From: Maricaulis sp965242785
GTDB lineage: Bacteria; Pseudomonadota; Alphaproteobacteria; Caulobacterales; Maricaulaceae
DNA length: 64,000 bases
Reading direction: 5' to 3'
NCBI GenBank assembly: GCA_965242785.1
Contig: CBDETA010000002.1
Coordinates: forward strand, 62,001-126,000
How positions within the stretch are numbered: the first letter of the stretch is position 1; each line of letters starts with the position of its first letter. Under the pieces are notes generated by a model that ran no database searches, was not told where the DNA came from, and was given only the letters and a program-made list of their open reading frames with translations. This document shows positions 25,441 to 33,243 of the stretch, piece after piece. The translations under genes were made by a program, and so were the position numbers.

Positions 25441-26007
25441 TTGGCTGAGCCTGAATCGATCAAGACGGATGGCGAGACCGGACTTCGCCGTGCCACGATG
25501 TCTGACATGTGGACCGTTCGTGACTGGCGCAATCAGCCGCATGTCCGGGCTGGTATGTACACCAATCAGGTGATCGGCCGGGGCGAGCATCGGGACTGGT
25601 ATGAACTGCATTTGGCGGACCCAAGCCGACAGATGTGGATCATCGTCAGCAGAGGGCGCGACGTTGGTGTTGTCACCCTCAGCGAGATCGATCTGGATCA
25701 ACGGTCCTGCACTTGGGCCTTTTACATTGGCGAGGCAAATCTGACCGGGCGTGGTCTGGGAAGCGCGGTCGAGCGCCTCGTCCTCGCGCATGTCTTCGGC
25801 ACGCTGGGCCTGGACACGCTCTGTTGTGAAGTGCTCGAGTTCAACACGCCGGTGATCGGACTACATCAGAAATTCGGGTTCGAACCGACAGGCCGGCTTG
25901 AAAACAGGATCCACCGTGACGGGCGGCCTGTTGCCGCCATCTGCTTCGAATTGACGCGGGCTCGTTGGGCCGCCACTTCGCAATCAAAATCCGGACCCTC
26001 CTCATGA
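25441..26007 (+). CDS. PseH-like GNAT acetyltransferase
   Basis: 188 residues from TTG 25441, chosen because AGGGAGG lies seven bases upstream. The GNAT fold is clear: RDWRNQPHVRAGMYTNQVI, DWYELHLADPSRQMWIIV, the acetyl-CoA-binding loop LTGRGLGSAVERLVL, then LGLDTLCCEVLEFNTPVIGLHQKFGF. These phrases match PseH, which acetylates the UDP-4-amino sugar intermediate of pseudaminic acid used on flagellins. No other pse gene is in the window, so the substrate is inferred from similarity alone. The gene is free-standing between two dispersed repeats and may have been moved away from a flagellar-glycosylation locus. Confidence 0.75.
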   Translation: MAEPESIKTDGETGLRRATMSDMWTVRDWRNQPHVRAGMYTNQVIGRGEHRDWYELHLADPSRQMWIIVSRGRDVGVVTLSEIDLDQRSCTWAFYIGEANLTGRGLGSAVERLVLAHVFGTLGLDTLCCEVLEFNTPVIGLHQKFGFEPTGRLENRIHRDGRPVAAICFELTRARWAATSQSKSGPSS

Positions 26008-26064
26008 CCGGCTGCGGTTCGACACTGCCGGATGCCGTGCGGGACCGAGCCGTTCACCCCTAGA

Positions 26065-26092
26065 AAACCTGTGACACACACCGCTTTTCCCG
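26065..26092 (-). repeat. Dispersed repeat copy, inverted
   Basis: AAACCTGTGACACACACCGC; with the forward copy at 25399 it brackets the PseH-like gene in inverted orientation. A GC-rich stretch shared with 22185, 23220 and 24195 (GCCGGG...CGTCCGGG) follows at about 26165. Confidence 0.55.
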
Positions 26093-26227
26093 GAAGCAGC
26101 CAGCGCTCTCCGGGCTCTTCCATTGCAGCGGTGTGGCATGTTCCGGTTCTGGTGGGTCTCGGCCCCTCTCTCTCCCGGCATTGAGCCGGGACCGGCCGGG
26201 GCTGTGCCCGGAAGCTCGCGACAGTCC

Positions 26228-27268
26228 TTACAGCACCGGCAGCAAGATCAGCAGGGTGGCAGCCAGGACGAGGCCGGTGACGTAGCCGATATACAGGACG
26301 GGCAGGCGCAGGCTGGCGCCGTACCAGCTGGAGCCATAGAAGGCGCGGTCGGCCCGCCAGGCCTGCACCAGGGTCGCCAGGTTGGCCAGTACCGCGATGG
26401 CAATGGTCGAGCCGGGCAGGGCGTTGAGCAGGTGGGCGCCCAGGAGGGCGGCGGCCACGACCGGCAGCAGGGCGGCGTGAAAGTACAGCGCGTAGATGAT
26501 GTGCTCGATGATGCGGGTGCGCGGATGCAGGATGAGGTTGAAGAGCGCGAAGACCGCCAGCATCAGGATCAGCGCCTGACCCGCCGCGGCCGAGGCCCGC
26601 GATTCAAAACTCTGCGGGTCGGTGAGCGCGGCGCGATCCAGTTCGGCCGGGAGGCCGACCGAGCGCATCAGCGCATTCAGGCATTGGGCGTCGGCATCGG
26701 ATAAGTGCCGCCCTTCCGGGGTGGGTGTGAACTGGAACAGAGTGATCATGACACTCGTGTCCTGGGCCAGGCGCAAGGCGCCGTCCTCGGCCAGCTCGTC
26801 CGGACCGGGTGTGACGCCACACAGTTGCGGCGGTGGGTTGCCGGCCCGGGTGGCCTCGGCGATCGCCTGGTCGAGCCGGTCGCGCCGTTGCTGCACGACC
26901 GCGGTATCCTGGGCGCGCACGGTCTGGGCATCCGGTGTGATGTTGACCGCCAGCACGCGCACGCCTGCCAGCGCCATCAGGGAGAAGAAGGCCAGGCTGA
27001 CCACCAGGTAGAGCCGGATCGGCTGGGTCCAGCGGGCGCGCTGGCCATTGGCATAGGCGCGGGCGAGGGCGCCGGGATTGGCGAAAAGGCGGCGCAGCGT
27101 TCGCCAGATCCGCCCGTCCCAGACAAAGGCGTCGCCGATGAAATCGGTGAACAGGGTACGCACCGGCTGGCGGATATCCTTCACCGACTGGCCGCAGGCG
27201 GCACAGAAGGGTCCGGTCAGCGACGCACCGCAATCGGCACACGTGGATTGGGACGGCGCGTCCGTCAT
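26228..27268 (-). CDS. DUF3667 membrane protein with zinc ribbon
   Basis: 346 residues from ATG 27268, preceded by GGGGGG four bases upstream. The N-terminus has a zinc-ribbon pair, CADCGASLTGPFCAACGQ, followed by the DUF3667 hallmark LFTDFIGDAFVWDGRIWRTL and LFANPGALARAYANGQRARW. About five membrane helices follow: one near residue 95 and four in the C-terminal third. The role of the family is unknown. In-frame extension upstream to 27568 runs through low-complexity sequence and is not credible. A duplicated 3' stub lies at 24262-24380. Confidence 0.88.
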   Translation of the reverse strand: MTDAPSQSTCADCGASLTGPFCAACGQSVKDIRQPVRTLFTDFIGDAFVWDGRIWRTLRRLFANPGALARAYANGQRARWTQPIRLYLVVSLAFFSLMALAGVRVLAVNITPDAQTVRAQDTAVVQQRRDRLDQAIAEATRAGNPPPQLCGVTPGPDELAEDGALRLAQDTSVMITLFQFTPTPEGRHLSDADAQCLNALMRSVGLPAELDRAALTDPQSFESRASAAAGQALILMLAVFALFNLILHPRTRIIEHIIYALYFHAALLPVVAAALLGAHLLNALPGSTIAIAVLANLATLVQAWRADRAFYGSSWYGASLRLPVLYIGYVTGLVLAATLLILLPVL

Positions 27269-27318
27269 GAAGCCCCCCGGGAATCGATGCCTCACTATAG
27301 GCGAGAATGGCGGGACGG

Positions 27319-27353
27319 GCAGGCGGGGCAGGCAGGCGGGGCAGGCAGGCGGG
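27319..27353. repeat. 13-bp tandem repeat
   Basis: About 2.7 copies of GCAGGCAGGCGGG in the 344-base gap between the DUF3667 gene and the double-HTH gene. The rest of this gap is GC-rich and shows no gene. Confidence 0.7.
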
Positions 27354-27612
27354 GGAAGCAAGCGGGGCATCTCGGGACCGGCGGGACGAAGAGCCCGCGC
27401 GCCGCGGCATTGCCGGGGGCTGTTGCCAACCGTGTGAGAGCAGGGGCCGCCGCGGGCACACCGTGGGCAGGCCGCGGCCCCTCCACCGCGAAGCCTGTCC
27501 TCGGGTTGGCCAGCGGCCAAGCCCGGGGGCGGTTCCCCTCCCCATTGCTTGGGGAGGAAAGACATCATGCGGCTTTGTCCAGACCGGGTCCGGGCGTGCT
27601 CGGCCTCAGGTC

Positions 27613-28113
27613 ATGCAGAACACATTGGGCTTTGCGCCCTTTTTCCCGGTTGCGGGAAAAAGGTTTGAAATTCCCCACCCAGATGTCGCAGTGCTGCCAC
27701 AGAGCGGGCTGCCGAGGCTGCTCCGCGAAGCCCGGTTGGGCGCAGGGCTAACCAAGCGTGAGGCCGCAAAACGGCTTGGCGTTTGTGTCGATGTGGTCGG
27801 TCAGTGGGAGCGAGGCGAGCATGCGCCGCGCATCCACTACTACCCCATACTCATCGAGTTTCTTGGCAATGATGATTGGCTCGAAGATCGAACCCTTGCT
27901 GACCGCATCCGAAAATGTCGTGCGAGAAATGGTTGGTCCCAAGCAATGCTTGGGCATCAAATCGGCGTCTCCGAGACAACCATAGCTCGGTGGGAAAAGG
28001 GACACGGAATTTCGACATCAACAATTGACCGCGTCCAGCGACTTCTGGCCAATTCAGTACTGGAACAAGCGCAGCCTCATCCAACCAAGTGCAGCCACTC
28101 ATGCCTAGAATAG
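27613..28113 (+). CDS. Double helix-turn-helix (XRE-type) regulator
   Basis: 166 residues from ATG 27613. Two HTH units are visible: the first around residues 41-70 (LREARLGAGLTKREAAKRLGV followed by VVGQWERGEHAP) and the second around residues 100-130 (IRKCRARNGWSQAMLGHQIGV, ETTIARWEKG). Two HTH units in one chain suggest recognition of a long or asymmetric operator. A perfect hairpin with nine-base arms lies in the first codons (27640-27661), so a later start cannot be excluded. It is on the strand opposite the neighbouring exporter genes of the RiPP cluster and could regulate them, but this is a guess from position. Confidence 0.65.
   Translation: MQNTLGFAPFFPVAGKRFEIPHPDVAVLPQSGLPRLLREARLGAGLTKREAAKRLGVCVDVVGQWERGEHAPRIHYYPILIEFLGNDDWLEDRTLADRIRKCRARNGWSQAMLGHQIGVSETTIARWEKGHGISTSTIDRVQRLLANSVLEQAQPHPTKCSHSCLE
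27640..27661 (+). other. Perfect hairpin inside the HTH gene start
   Basis: TTTTTCCCG, loop GTTG, CGGGAAAAA. The form is like an intrinsic terminator but it lies inside the annotated coding sequence, so it may act on translation or mark that the true start is downstream. Confidence 0.5.
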
Positions 28114-28275
28114 GCGGCTTAAAGAACCAAATTATCGAAACAAATGTGGGATCGGAGGGCGCAGTCTACTTGGTATTCTCCGAATTGACAGCGGTTATTC
28201 GAAAGTATGACGGAAAGTTCAGAAGGTTTTGAGTAAATTTCTCGAAGCGTGAAAAAAAACAAAAATCCCATGCTG

Positions 28276-30417
28276 CTACTTGGTCGCTGTATCGAGCGGA
28301 GACGGTACACTCAGGTGCTCAACGACAGACTGATCGACCACCCGAACTACGCGATCTGCTCGCCCGATCAATGCTGGCCGGTGCGCCACCACGATCCGCG
28401 TGATAGGCAATCGAGCAACGAGGTCTGCGATCTGTGCCTCGGTCTCAGTATCTAGATTCGCCGTGCCCTCATCAAGGATCAGTATTTTCGGGTTTCGGTA
28501 CAGTGCCCGCGCTAGCAGCACGCGCTGCCTCTGGCCGCCAGACAATGTCGACCCCATATCACCGACTAATGAGAGATATTGCATCGGCATTCGAGCGATG
28601 TCGTCATGAACGTGCGCCGCAACTGCCGCGTCGACGACCCGTTGCATATCCAAGTCGGGGTTAAAAAAAGCGATATTGTCGGCGAGCGTTCCTGACAACA
28701 ACTGGTCATCCTGCGCGACAAGTCCGATATGCGTGCGCCAGGCCCGCCACTGGCCAGCTGTCGCCCGATGACCATCTAACTCGATCACACCGTAATCAGG
28801 CTGATAAAGCCCAAGAAGTAGTTTCAGAAACGTGGTTTTGCCACCACCTGAAGGGCCAGTGATGGCAAGAAACTCCCCGGATTTGATATCAAGAGACACG
28901 TCGTCCAGCACGAGCGGGTCAGAGGCGCCATAACGAAATCCAATCCCCTTGATGGAGATTTCGCCTTGGAAATCGTGCACGGCCTCAGACTCTGTGTCGT
29001 TCACATCAGGCTCGGCGTGAATCAAGTCGCCAATCCGCTCTAGGTGCAGATTGAGTAGGCGGAATTCGAACGCCTGATTGATGAGAGCGAGGGCGCGGTC
29101 GCTGAAGGTTTGGCGAAAACTCAGGAAAGCGAACAACATGCCTACAGAGAATCCCTCTGCAGCAAGGATCATTCGGCCGGCGACGTATATAATGACAATG
29201 GTCTGCAGTCCGGTAATGCCGGACTGCAGTGCGTTTTGCGTAATTTGAAACTTGCCCAGGGAGAAGCCAGCATTGGTTACTTCAGCAAACAGGTTGCGCC
29301 ACTGGCTTTCGCGTTCAGTTTCCCGGCCCATGAGTTTAATCGTCTTGGCGGCGCGAACACTCTCTATCAGGTGACTCTGCTCCTTGGCCGTCGCCATGAT
29401 GCGCTCCTCAGACCTCCGTCGCATAATCGGATAGAAAGAGAATGTAACAATGAGGCTCAGTATGACCGCCGCCAAAACGATCGCCGCAAGTTGCGCTGAG
29501 TACCAGAATAGGACGATTAGCGCGAGCATCGCCATAGCCCCGTCAATCAGCGATGCGACTACGCCTTGTGTGATGGCCTGCTGAATTGGCTGGGAGGATT
29601 GGATGCGCGAAAGAATGTCACCGATATGGCGCTTCTCGAAAAATTCCGCTTTCAAACGCAGTAAGTGCCGGACGAGATTGCCGATCATCTGGAAGCTCAA
29701 AAGTTGACCGAGAACTTGGAGTGCGTAACCCCGTAGTGCCTCGATGAACGTTCGGAGAACCACCAAAGCGCCGAATCCGATTGCCAGTACCGTCAATAAT
29801 TCCCCATCCCCCCTTGCGAGCGCCTCATCAACGACGAGTTGAAGCTGGAAAGGTGCCGCGAACACGGTAAGTTGCAGTCCGATTGAAAGAGTTAGTATTT
29901 GGAAAAAGGCTCCCCAGAAGCCGGTCATCCCAGCCCACAGAGCGGTCAGTCTGGTTGGCAATTTCGCCGTGATAGGCTTGAAGTCGCTACTCGGCTGAAC
30001 TTCCAGCACAACGCCAGTGAAATGCTTGGATGCCTCCTCGATGCTTAGGGCCCGGCGGCCGACCGCCGGATCATGGATCACAATCCGCGTGCTGGAGGCC
30101 TTCGCCAAAACTACGAAGTGGTTGAGATCCCAGTGTAAAATACAAGGTGTCCTGACCTTGACCAACGCTTCGAGTTCAACCCGTAAAGCGCGTGTCGTAA
30201 ATCCTATTTGGTCGGCAAAGCCCATTAGTGCACGTAGGCTAGCGCCAGCGATCGACAAGCTGAAACGCTGCCGCATCCCGTTGAGATCAACCTCATGACC
30301 AAAATAGCGCGCCACCATAGTCATGGATACAAGGCCGCATTCTGCCGCTTCAGCGCCCAGCAAGACAGGCAGCCGCTTTCGTCGAAACAAGTTTAACTCA
30401 CTTGGAATTCCGATCAT
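28276..30417 (-). CDS. C39-peptidase ABC exporter of the RiPP cluster
   Basis: 713 residues. An N-terminal C39 peptidase domain (1-135) has Cys27 (AAECGLVSM), His99 (LNHFVVL) and Asp115 (IHDPAVG), the catalytic triad that cuts after double-Gly leaders. The Gln expected six residues before the Cys is Gly21. Six membrane helices follow (about 160-430), then the nucleotide-binding domain with Walker A GPSGGGKTTFLKL, signature LSGGQRQR and Walker B ILILDEGT. It would cleave the leader and export the core. Its start overlaps the adaptor gene by four bases (ATGA). The precursor is encoded divergently 1.5 kb away. Confidence 0.93.
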   Translation of the reverse strand: MIGIPSELNLFRRKRLPVLLGAEAAECGLVSMTMVARYFGHEVDLNGMRQRFSLSIAGASLRALMGFADQIGFTTRALRVELEALVKVRTPCILHWDLNHFVVLAKASSTRIVIHDPAVGRRALSIEEASKHFTGVVLEVQPSSDFKPITAKLPTRLTALWAGMTGFWGAFFQILTLSIGLQLTVFAAPFQLQLVVDEALARGDGELLTVLAIGFGALVVLRTFIEALRGYALQVLGQLLSFQMIGNLVRHLLRLKAEFFEKRHIGDILSRIQSSQPIQQAITQGVVASLIDGAMAMLALIVLFWYSAQLAAIVLAAVILSLIVTFSFYPIMRRRSEERIMATAKEQSHLIESVRAAKTIKLMGRETERESQWRNLFAEVTNAGFSLGKFQITQNALQSGITGLQTIVIIYVAGRMILAAEGFSVGMLFAFLSFRQTFSDRALALINQAFEFRLLNLHLERIGDLIHAEPDVNDTESEAVHDFQGEISIKGIGFRYGASDPLVLDDVSLDIKSGEFLAITGPSGGGKTTFLKLLLGLYQPDYGVIELDGHRATAGQWRAWRTHIGLVAQDDQLLSGTLADNIAFFNPDLDMQRVVDAAVAAHVHDDIARMPMQYLSLVGDMGSTLSGGQRQRVLLARALYRNPKILILDEGTANLDTETEAQIADLVARLPITRIVVAHRPALIGRADRVVRVVDQSVVEHLSVPSPLDTATK

Positions 30418-31670
30418 CGCCGCCCTGCAGCAAACAGAGGGTCAAACAACCATTCAAGCAACGTCCGCCGGTCGATGATGATCTCGGCGCTGAGTAGCAT
30501 CCCAGGCTGAAGTGGAACGGTCTCGCCATAAGCCTCGACTGATTGCCTCGAAAGAACAGCCTTCACACGGAAAACCGGCTCAGCTACAGGCGTGCCCGGA
30601 AGGGAAACCTCGCTTGGTGCCAATACTGTACTGGAAATTTGGACAATCTCGCCAAATCCTACCCCGAAGCGCTGGTGGGGGAATGCTTGGTAAAGCAGCC
30701 GAACTTCCTGTCCTTCCCGAATGAAGCCGGACGCTCGTGATGGGATGTACAACTCGGCAGTAAGGTCCTCGCCCTCCGGAACGAGGATGGCAACGGCAGC
30801 ACCCGCGTTGAGTGTCTGCCCGCGCATTATTGGTAAAGCAGCAACGCGTGCATCCGTCGGACTTGTCACCTGATAAGACGACTGCGCTTCGATAGACGTT
30901 GTGCGCTCTGACAATATAGCGAGGGCTGAATCGGATTCAGCCTCCGCGGCGGCGATCTGAACTGGTATCATTGACAATTGGAAGCGAGAGTCGCGCAACT
31001 GACGCCTAAGGCTCGCGCTCGAGCGCTGCAAGCTCGCCGCCTCCTCCCGCACAAGTAGCAGCGCGTTTTGCCGAGCTTGTACGTCGCGGGCGGACATAAA
31101 GCCTCGTGAGGAAATTGTTTCTGCGCGTTCGACTTCAGCTTCGGCCAACCGCACGCGTTCCTGCTGAAGAGAAATTTGAATAGACAACTGAATTGCTTCG
31201 TCAGAGAGAGCCTCGATCAGGCCGGTCAACCGCGCCTGTTCGCCGTTCAAGCGTTCGATCCGGGTATCGGCTACCCGAGCAGCTGCGTCGGCCTGCCGGT
31301 TGAGCGAATCCAACAAGACGCGGCCGGAATTTCCGCCGGAAATATGTGTGGCTAGCCGCACTTGCACTAGAGGGGCCCCTTCTATGACATTCTGACCTTC
31401 TTCGACGAAAACGGATTCCACCACCCCGCCGCGTAGGGCCGTCGCACGGACCATTCCGCTCTGCGGTGTCAGCCAGCCCGAGACAGTTTCTTTGCGGGCA
31501 TATGACGCCGTGGAAACAAAAGCTACCGCTATGACCAGGATGAGGAGCACCAACCCGGCCAGCATGCTTGTTGACAAAGGAACTGCAAGCACGACGTTGC
31601 CACGCAACCTCTGCGTTGCATGCTCAACCGACTTCTTTCGAAACAGTTCGGACACCGTTGTTCCCTCCAT
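30414..31670 (-). CDS. HlyD-family adaptor protein
   Basis: 418 residues. A membrane helix near residues 35-56 is followed by a lipoyl-like half (VVESVFVEEGQNVIEGAPLVQV), a long alpha-helical hairpin (about 110-265, rich in Arg, Glu, Ala), the second lipoyl half (TSPTDARVAALPIMRGQTL) and a beta-barrel region. This is the periplasmic adaptor that couples the ABC exporter to an outer-membrane channel. No outer-membrane TolC-like gene is in the window, so a chromosomal one must serve. It is the first gene of the exporter operon and is divergent from the precursor gene with a 250-base shared regulatory region. Confidence 0.92.
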   Translation of the reverse strand: MEGTTVSELFRKKSVEHATQRLRGNVVLAVPLSTSMLAGLVLLILVIAVAFVSTASYARKETVSGWLTPQSGMVRATALRGGVVESVFVEEGQNVIEGAPLVQVRLATHISGGNSGRVLLDSLNRQADAAARVADTRIERLNGEQARLTGLIEALSDEAIQLSIQISLQQERVRLAEAEVERAETISSRGFMSARDVQARQNALLLVREEAASLQRSSASLRRQLRDSRFQLSMIPVQIAAAEAESDSALAILSERTTSIEAQSSYQVTSPTDARVAALPIMRGQTLNAGAAVAILVPEGEDLTAELYIPSRASGFIREGQEVRLLYQAFPHQRFGVGFGEIVQISSTVLAPSEVSLPGTPVAEPVFRVKAVLSRQSVEAYGETVPLQPGMLLSAEIIIDRRTLLEWLFDPLFAAGRR

Positions 31671-31794
31671 CTACTAGATCACAACGCCGTGAACTCGAGA
31701 AAGATGCCACGCTGAGCGAGCCCCCCGGACATCCCGAAAGCTTTGGTTTGATGGGAAGATCTGTCACCAGTTTCAACCAAAATCGAAAGCCTTC

Positions 31795-31882
31795 AAGGTT
31801 GCATCTCAACTCGGCAAGCTACCCTGTTTGACGCACACGGTTGCACTGCCACCTAGAATAATGCAACCTTGTGATTGCATCT
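31795..31882. promoter_or_regulatory. Repeated operator-like motifs in the divergent RiPP promoter
   Basis: AAGGTTGCAT at 31795 recurs exactly inverted (ATGCAACCTT) at 31861, with partial copies CGGTTGCACT at 31838 and GATTGCATCT at 31873. The spacing places four related sites between the two transcription units, as expected for a regulator of both. Confidence 0.5.
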
Positions 31883-31920
31883 ACATCTAGCTAAACAAGC
31901 AAGTGAAAAGGGGACCAACC

Positions 31921-32166
31921 ATGGCAACATTCCAAGATGCCGCTTCAGTTAAACCGTTTCTGTTTTCCAAGAATGAAATTCGCGACTACGCGGCCGAGCT
32001 CTCTGAAGAGGAGACTTGGCTTGTGTCAGGCGGCCCTGGAGGCCAGCAGTCCATACACCCGGACCCTGACTGCGAAAATGGCACAACAAACTGCAATCTT
32101 AGCACCGGGTGCTCGTCGTCGGTAGGGTGCTGCGAACTCGATGATCCAACTTGCGACGCTGGCTAG
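31921..32166 (+). CDS. Graspetide-type RiPP precursor peptide
   Basis: 81 residues; AAAGGGGACC ribosome site precedes the ATG. The leader (1-38) ends in LSEEETWLVSGG, a double-Gly site for the C39 peptidase encoded next door. The 43-residue core begins PGGQQSIHPDPDC and contains six cysteines (51, 58, 64, 70, 71, 78), seven Asp/Glu and nine Ser/Thr, with no Lys. An ATP-grasp ligase is encoded immediately downstream, as in graspetide clusters, where side chains of Asp/Glu are joined to Ser/Thr or Lys. The ester positions cannot be read from sequence. It is one of the few genes here without homologues that I know. Confidence 0.8.
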   Translation: MATFQDAASVKPFLFSKNEIRDYAAELSEEETWLVSGGPGGQQSIHPDPDCENGTTNCNLSTGCSSSVGCCELDDPTCDAG

Positions 32167-32195
32167 TTCGATCAGAAGCCTCTGTGTTGTAGTTA

Positions 32196-32236
32196 GCGCC
32201 ACGCGGCCCAAGTTTCCGGCGGCCGTGTGGCGCCTT
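32196..32236 (+). terminator. Terminator-like hairpin between precursor and ATP-grasp genes
   Basis: GCGCCACGCGGCC (32196-32208) pairs with GGCCGTGTGGCGC (32221-32233) over 13 positions with one G-T pair, followed by CTTATTATATT. The tail is not a pure T-run. It could stop most transcripts after the abundant precursor and let a fraction reach the enzyme. Confidence 0.65.
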
Positions 32237-32256
32237 ATTATATTAGAGTACATTCA

Positions 32257-33243
32257 ATGAAGCAGCTTACTGTCTACGGCGGTATGAATGATCCGCATAC
32301 GCTAAGGGTCTCAGCATTATTGTCCGAAATGGGAGTTGATGTGCAATACATTGATCCCATTGGTGGCGCCGCCAAGTCTATTGGATTTGATCCGAGTTTT
32401 CCTGAAGTAATTTCCACAGTATGTTTTAAAGATCGGTCCTTGGGTTGTTTGTCGACTGACAATTCCTTAATCTGGCTCAGATCAAAACGTGTCTTGCACT
32501 ACATAAGAGATGAGGCTGATCAAGCGCATTATTTTGCTAAGAGCGAAAACAGCACATTTATCATCGGGTTAATAAAGACATTCAATATACCGTCCTTCAA
32601 TCAATACCTCTCTACGTTATCTCATGAAAACAAAATCGTTCAAATAACAAGCGCCAAGAATGTTGGATTTGACGTTCCAAGAACGATTGTAACATCCAAT
32701 AAAGATTCAGTGCTTGACTTTATTGACTCGGTCGAAAGTGCTATTGTCAAGCCGCTAAAAATGAATCTTGTCCCGCCTCCATTGAGTAACCCTGACTCTC
32801 TTATGAGTATTCTGGTCAATGTCGTTGACAGAGACGAAATTATGAACGCATCGCACGAGGAAATAGGTGCGGCGCCAGCCATATATCAGGAGTATATTGA
32901 AAAGAAATACGAGCTACGAGTTATATGCTTCGGTGAAGACGTCTTAGCATATAAGATTGATTCTCAGAATAGTAAGTTCGGCCATATTGATTGGCGGCGC
33001 GCGCAATTTGAAAAAATTTATTCCATACATAATATTCCCCCACAAGTCGCCCAATTGTGTGTGAACTACCTAAAGGAAAACGGCTTGCATTATGGAGTTT
33101 TCGATTTGGTTGTTCGGCCAGATGGGAGTTTTGTTTTCCTAGAATGCAATTCTGACGGACAGTGGGCGTGGCTGGAGGGGGAAAGTGACATAGGACCAAT
33201 TTCACAGATGTTTGCCGAAAACATAACAAGGTTGTTACAATGA
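32257..33243 (+). CDS. ATP-grasp ligase (MvdC/MvdD/GwsG-like) for the RiPP
   Basis: 328 residues from ATG 32257 (AGAG ribosome site). The ATP-grasp fold shows IVKPLKMNL, YQEYIEKKYELRVICFGEDV and, near the C-terminus, FDLVVRPDGSFVFLECNSDGQWAWLE, which matches the graspetide maturases (FLEINPNGQW in many). These enzymes phosphorylate a carboxylate and form ester or amide cross-links. The gene is clearly richer in A and T than the genome backbone, a sign of transfer. Its stop overlaps the next start (ATGA). It is probably cytosolic and acts on the leader-bearing precursor. Confidence 0.88.
   Translation: MKQLTVYGGMNDPHTLRVSALLSEMGVDVQYIDPIGGAAKSIGFDPSFPEVISTVCFKDRSLGCLSTDNSLIWLRSKRVLHYIRDEADQAHYFAKSENSTFIIGLIKTFNIPSFNQYLSTLSHENKIVQITSAKNVGFDVPRTIVTSNKDSVLDFIDSVESAIVKPLKMNLVPPPLSNPDSLMSILVNVVDRDEIMNASHEEIGAAPAIYQEYIEKKYELRVICFGEDVLAYKIDSQNSKFGHIDWRRAQFEKIYSIHNIPPQVAQLCVNYLKENGLHYGVFDLVVRPDGSFVFLECNSDGQWAWLEGESDIGPISQMFAENITRLLQ

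Noticed and set aside
21745..26092. Repeated GGTGTGTGTCCCTG units as a CRISPR array
   Set aside because: Copies are irregularly spaced, in both orientations, and separated by genes; there is no regular spacer length and no cas gene.
27307..27612. N-terminal extension of the double-HTH frame
   Set aside because: It is read through a GC-rich tandem repeat and has no ribosome site; ATG 27613 is a better start.
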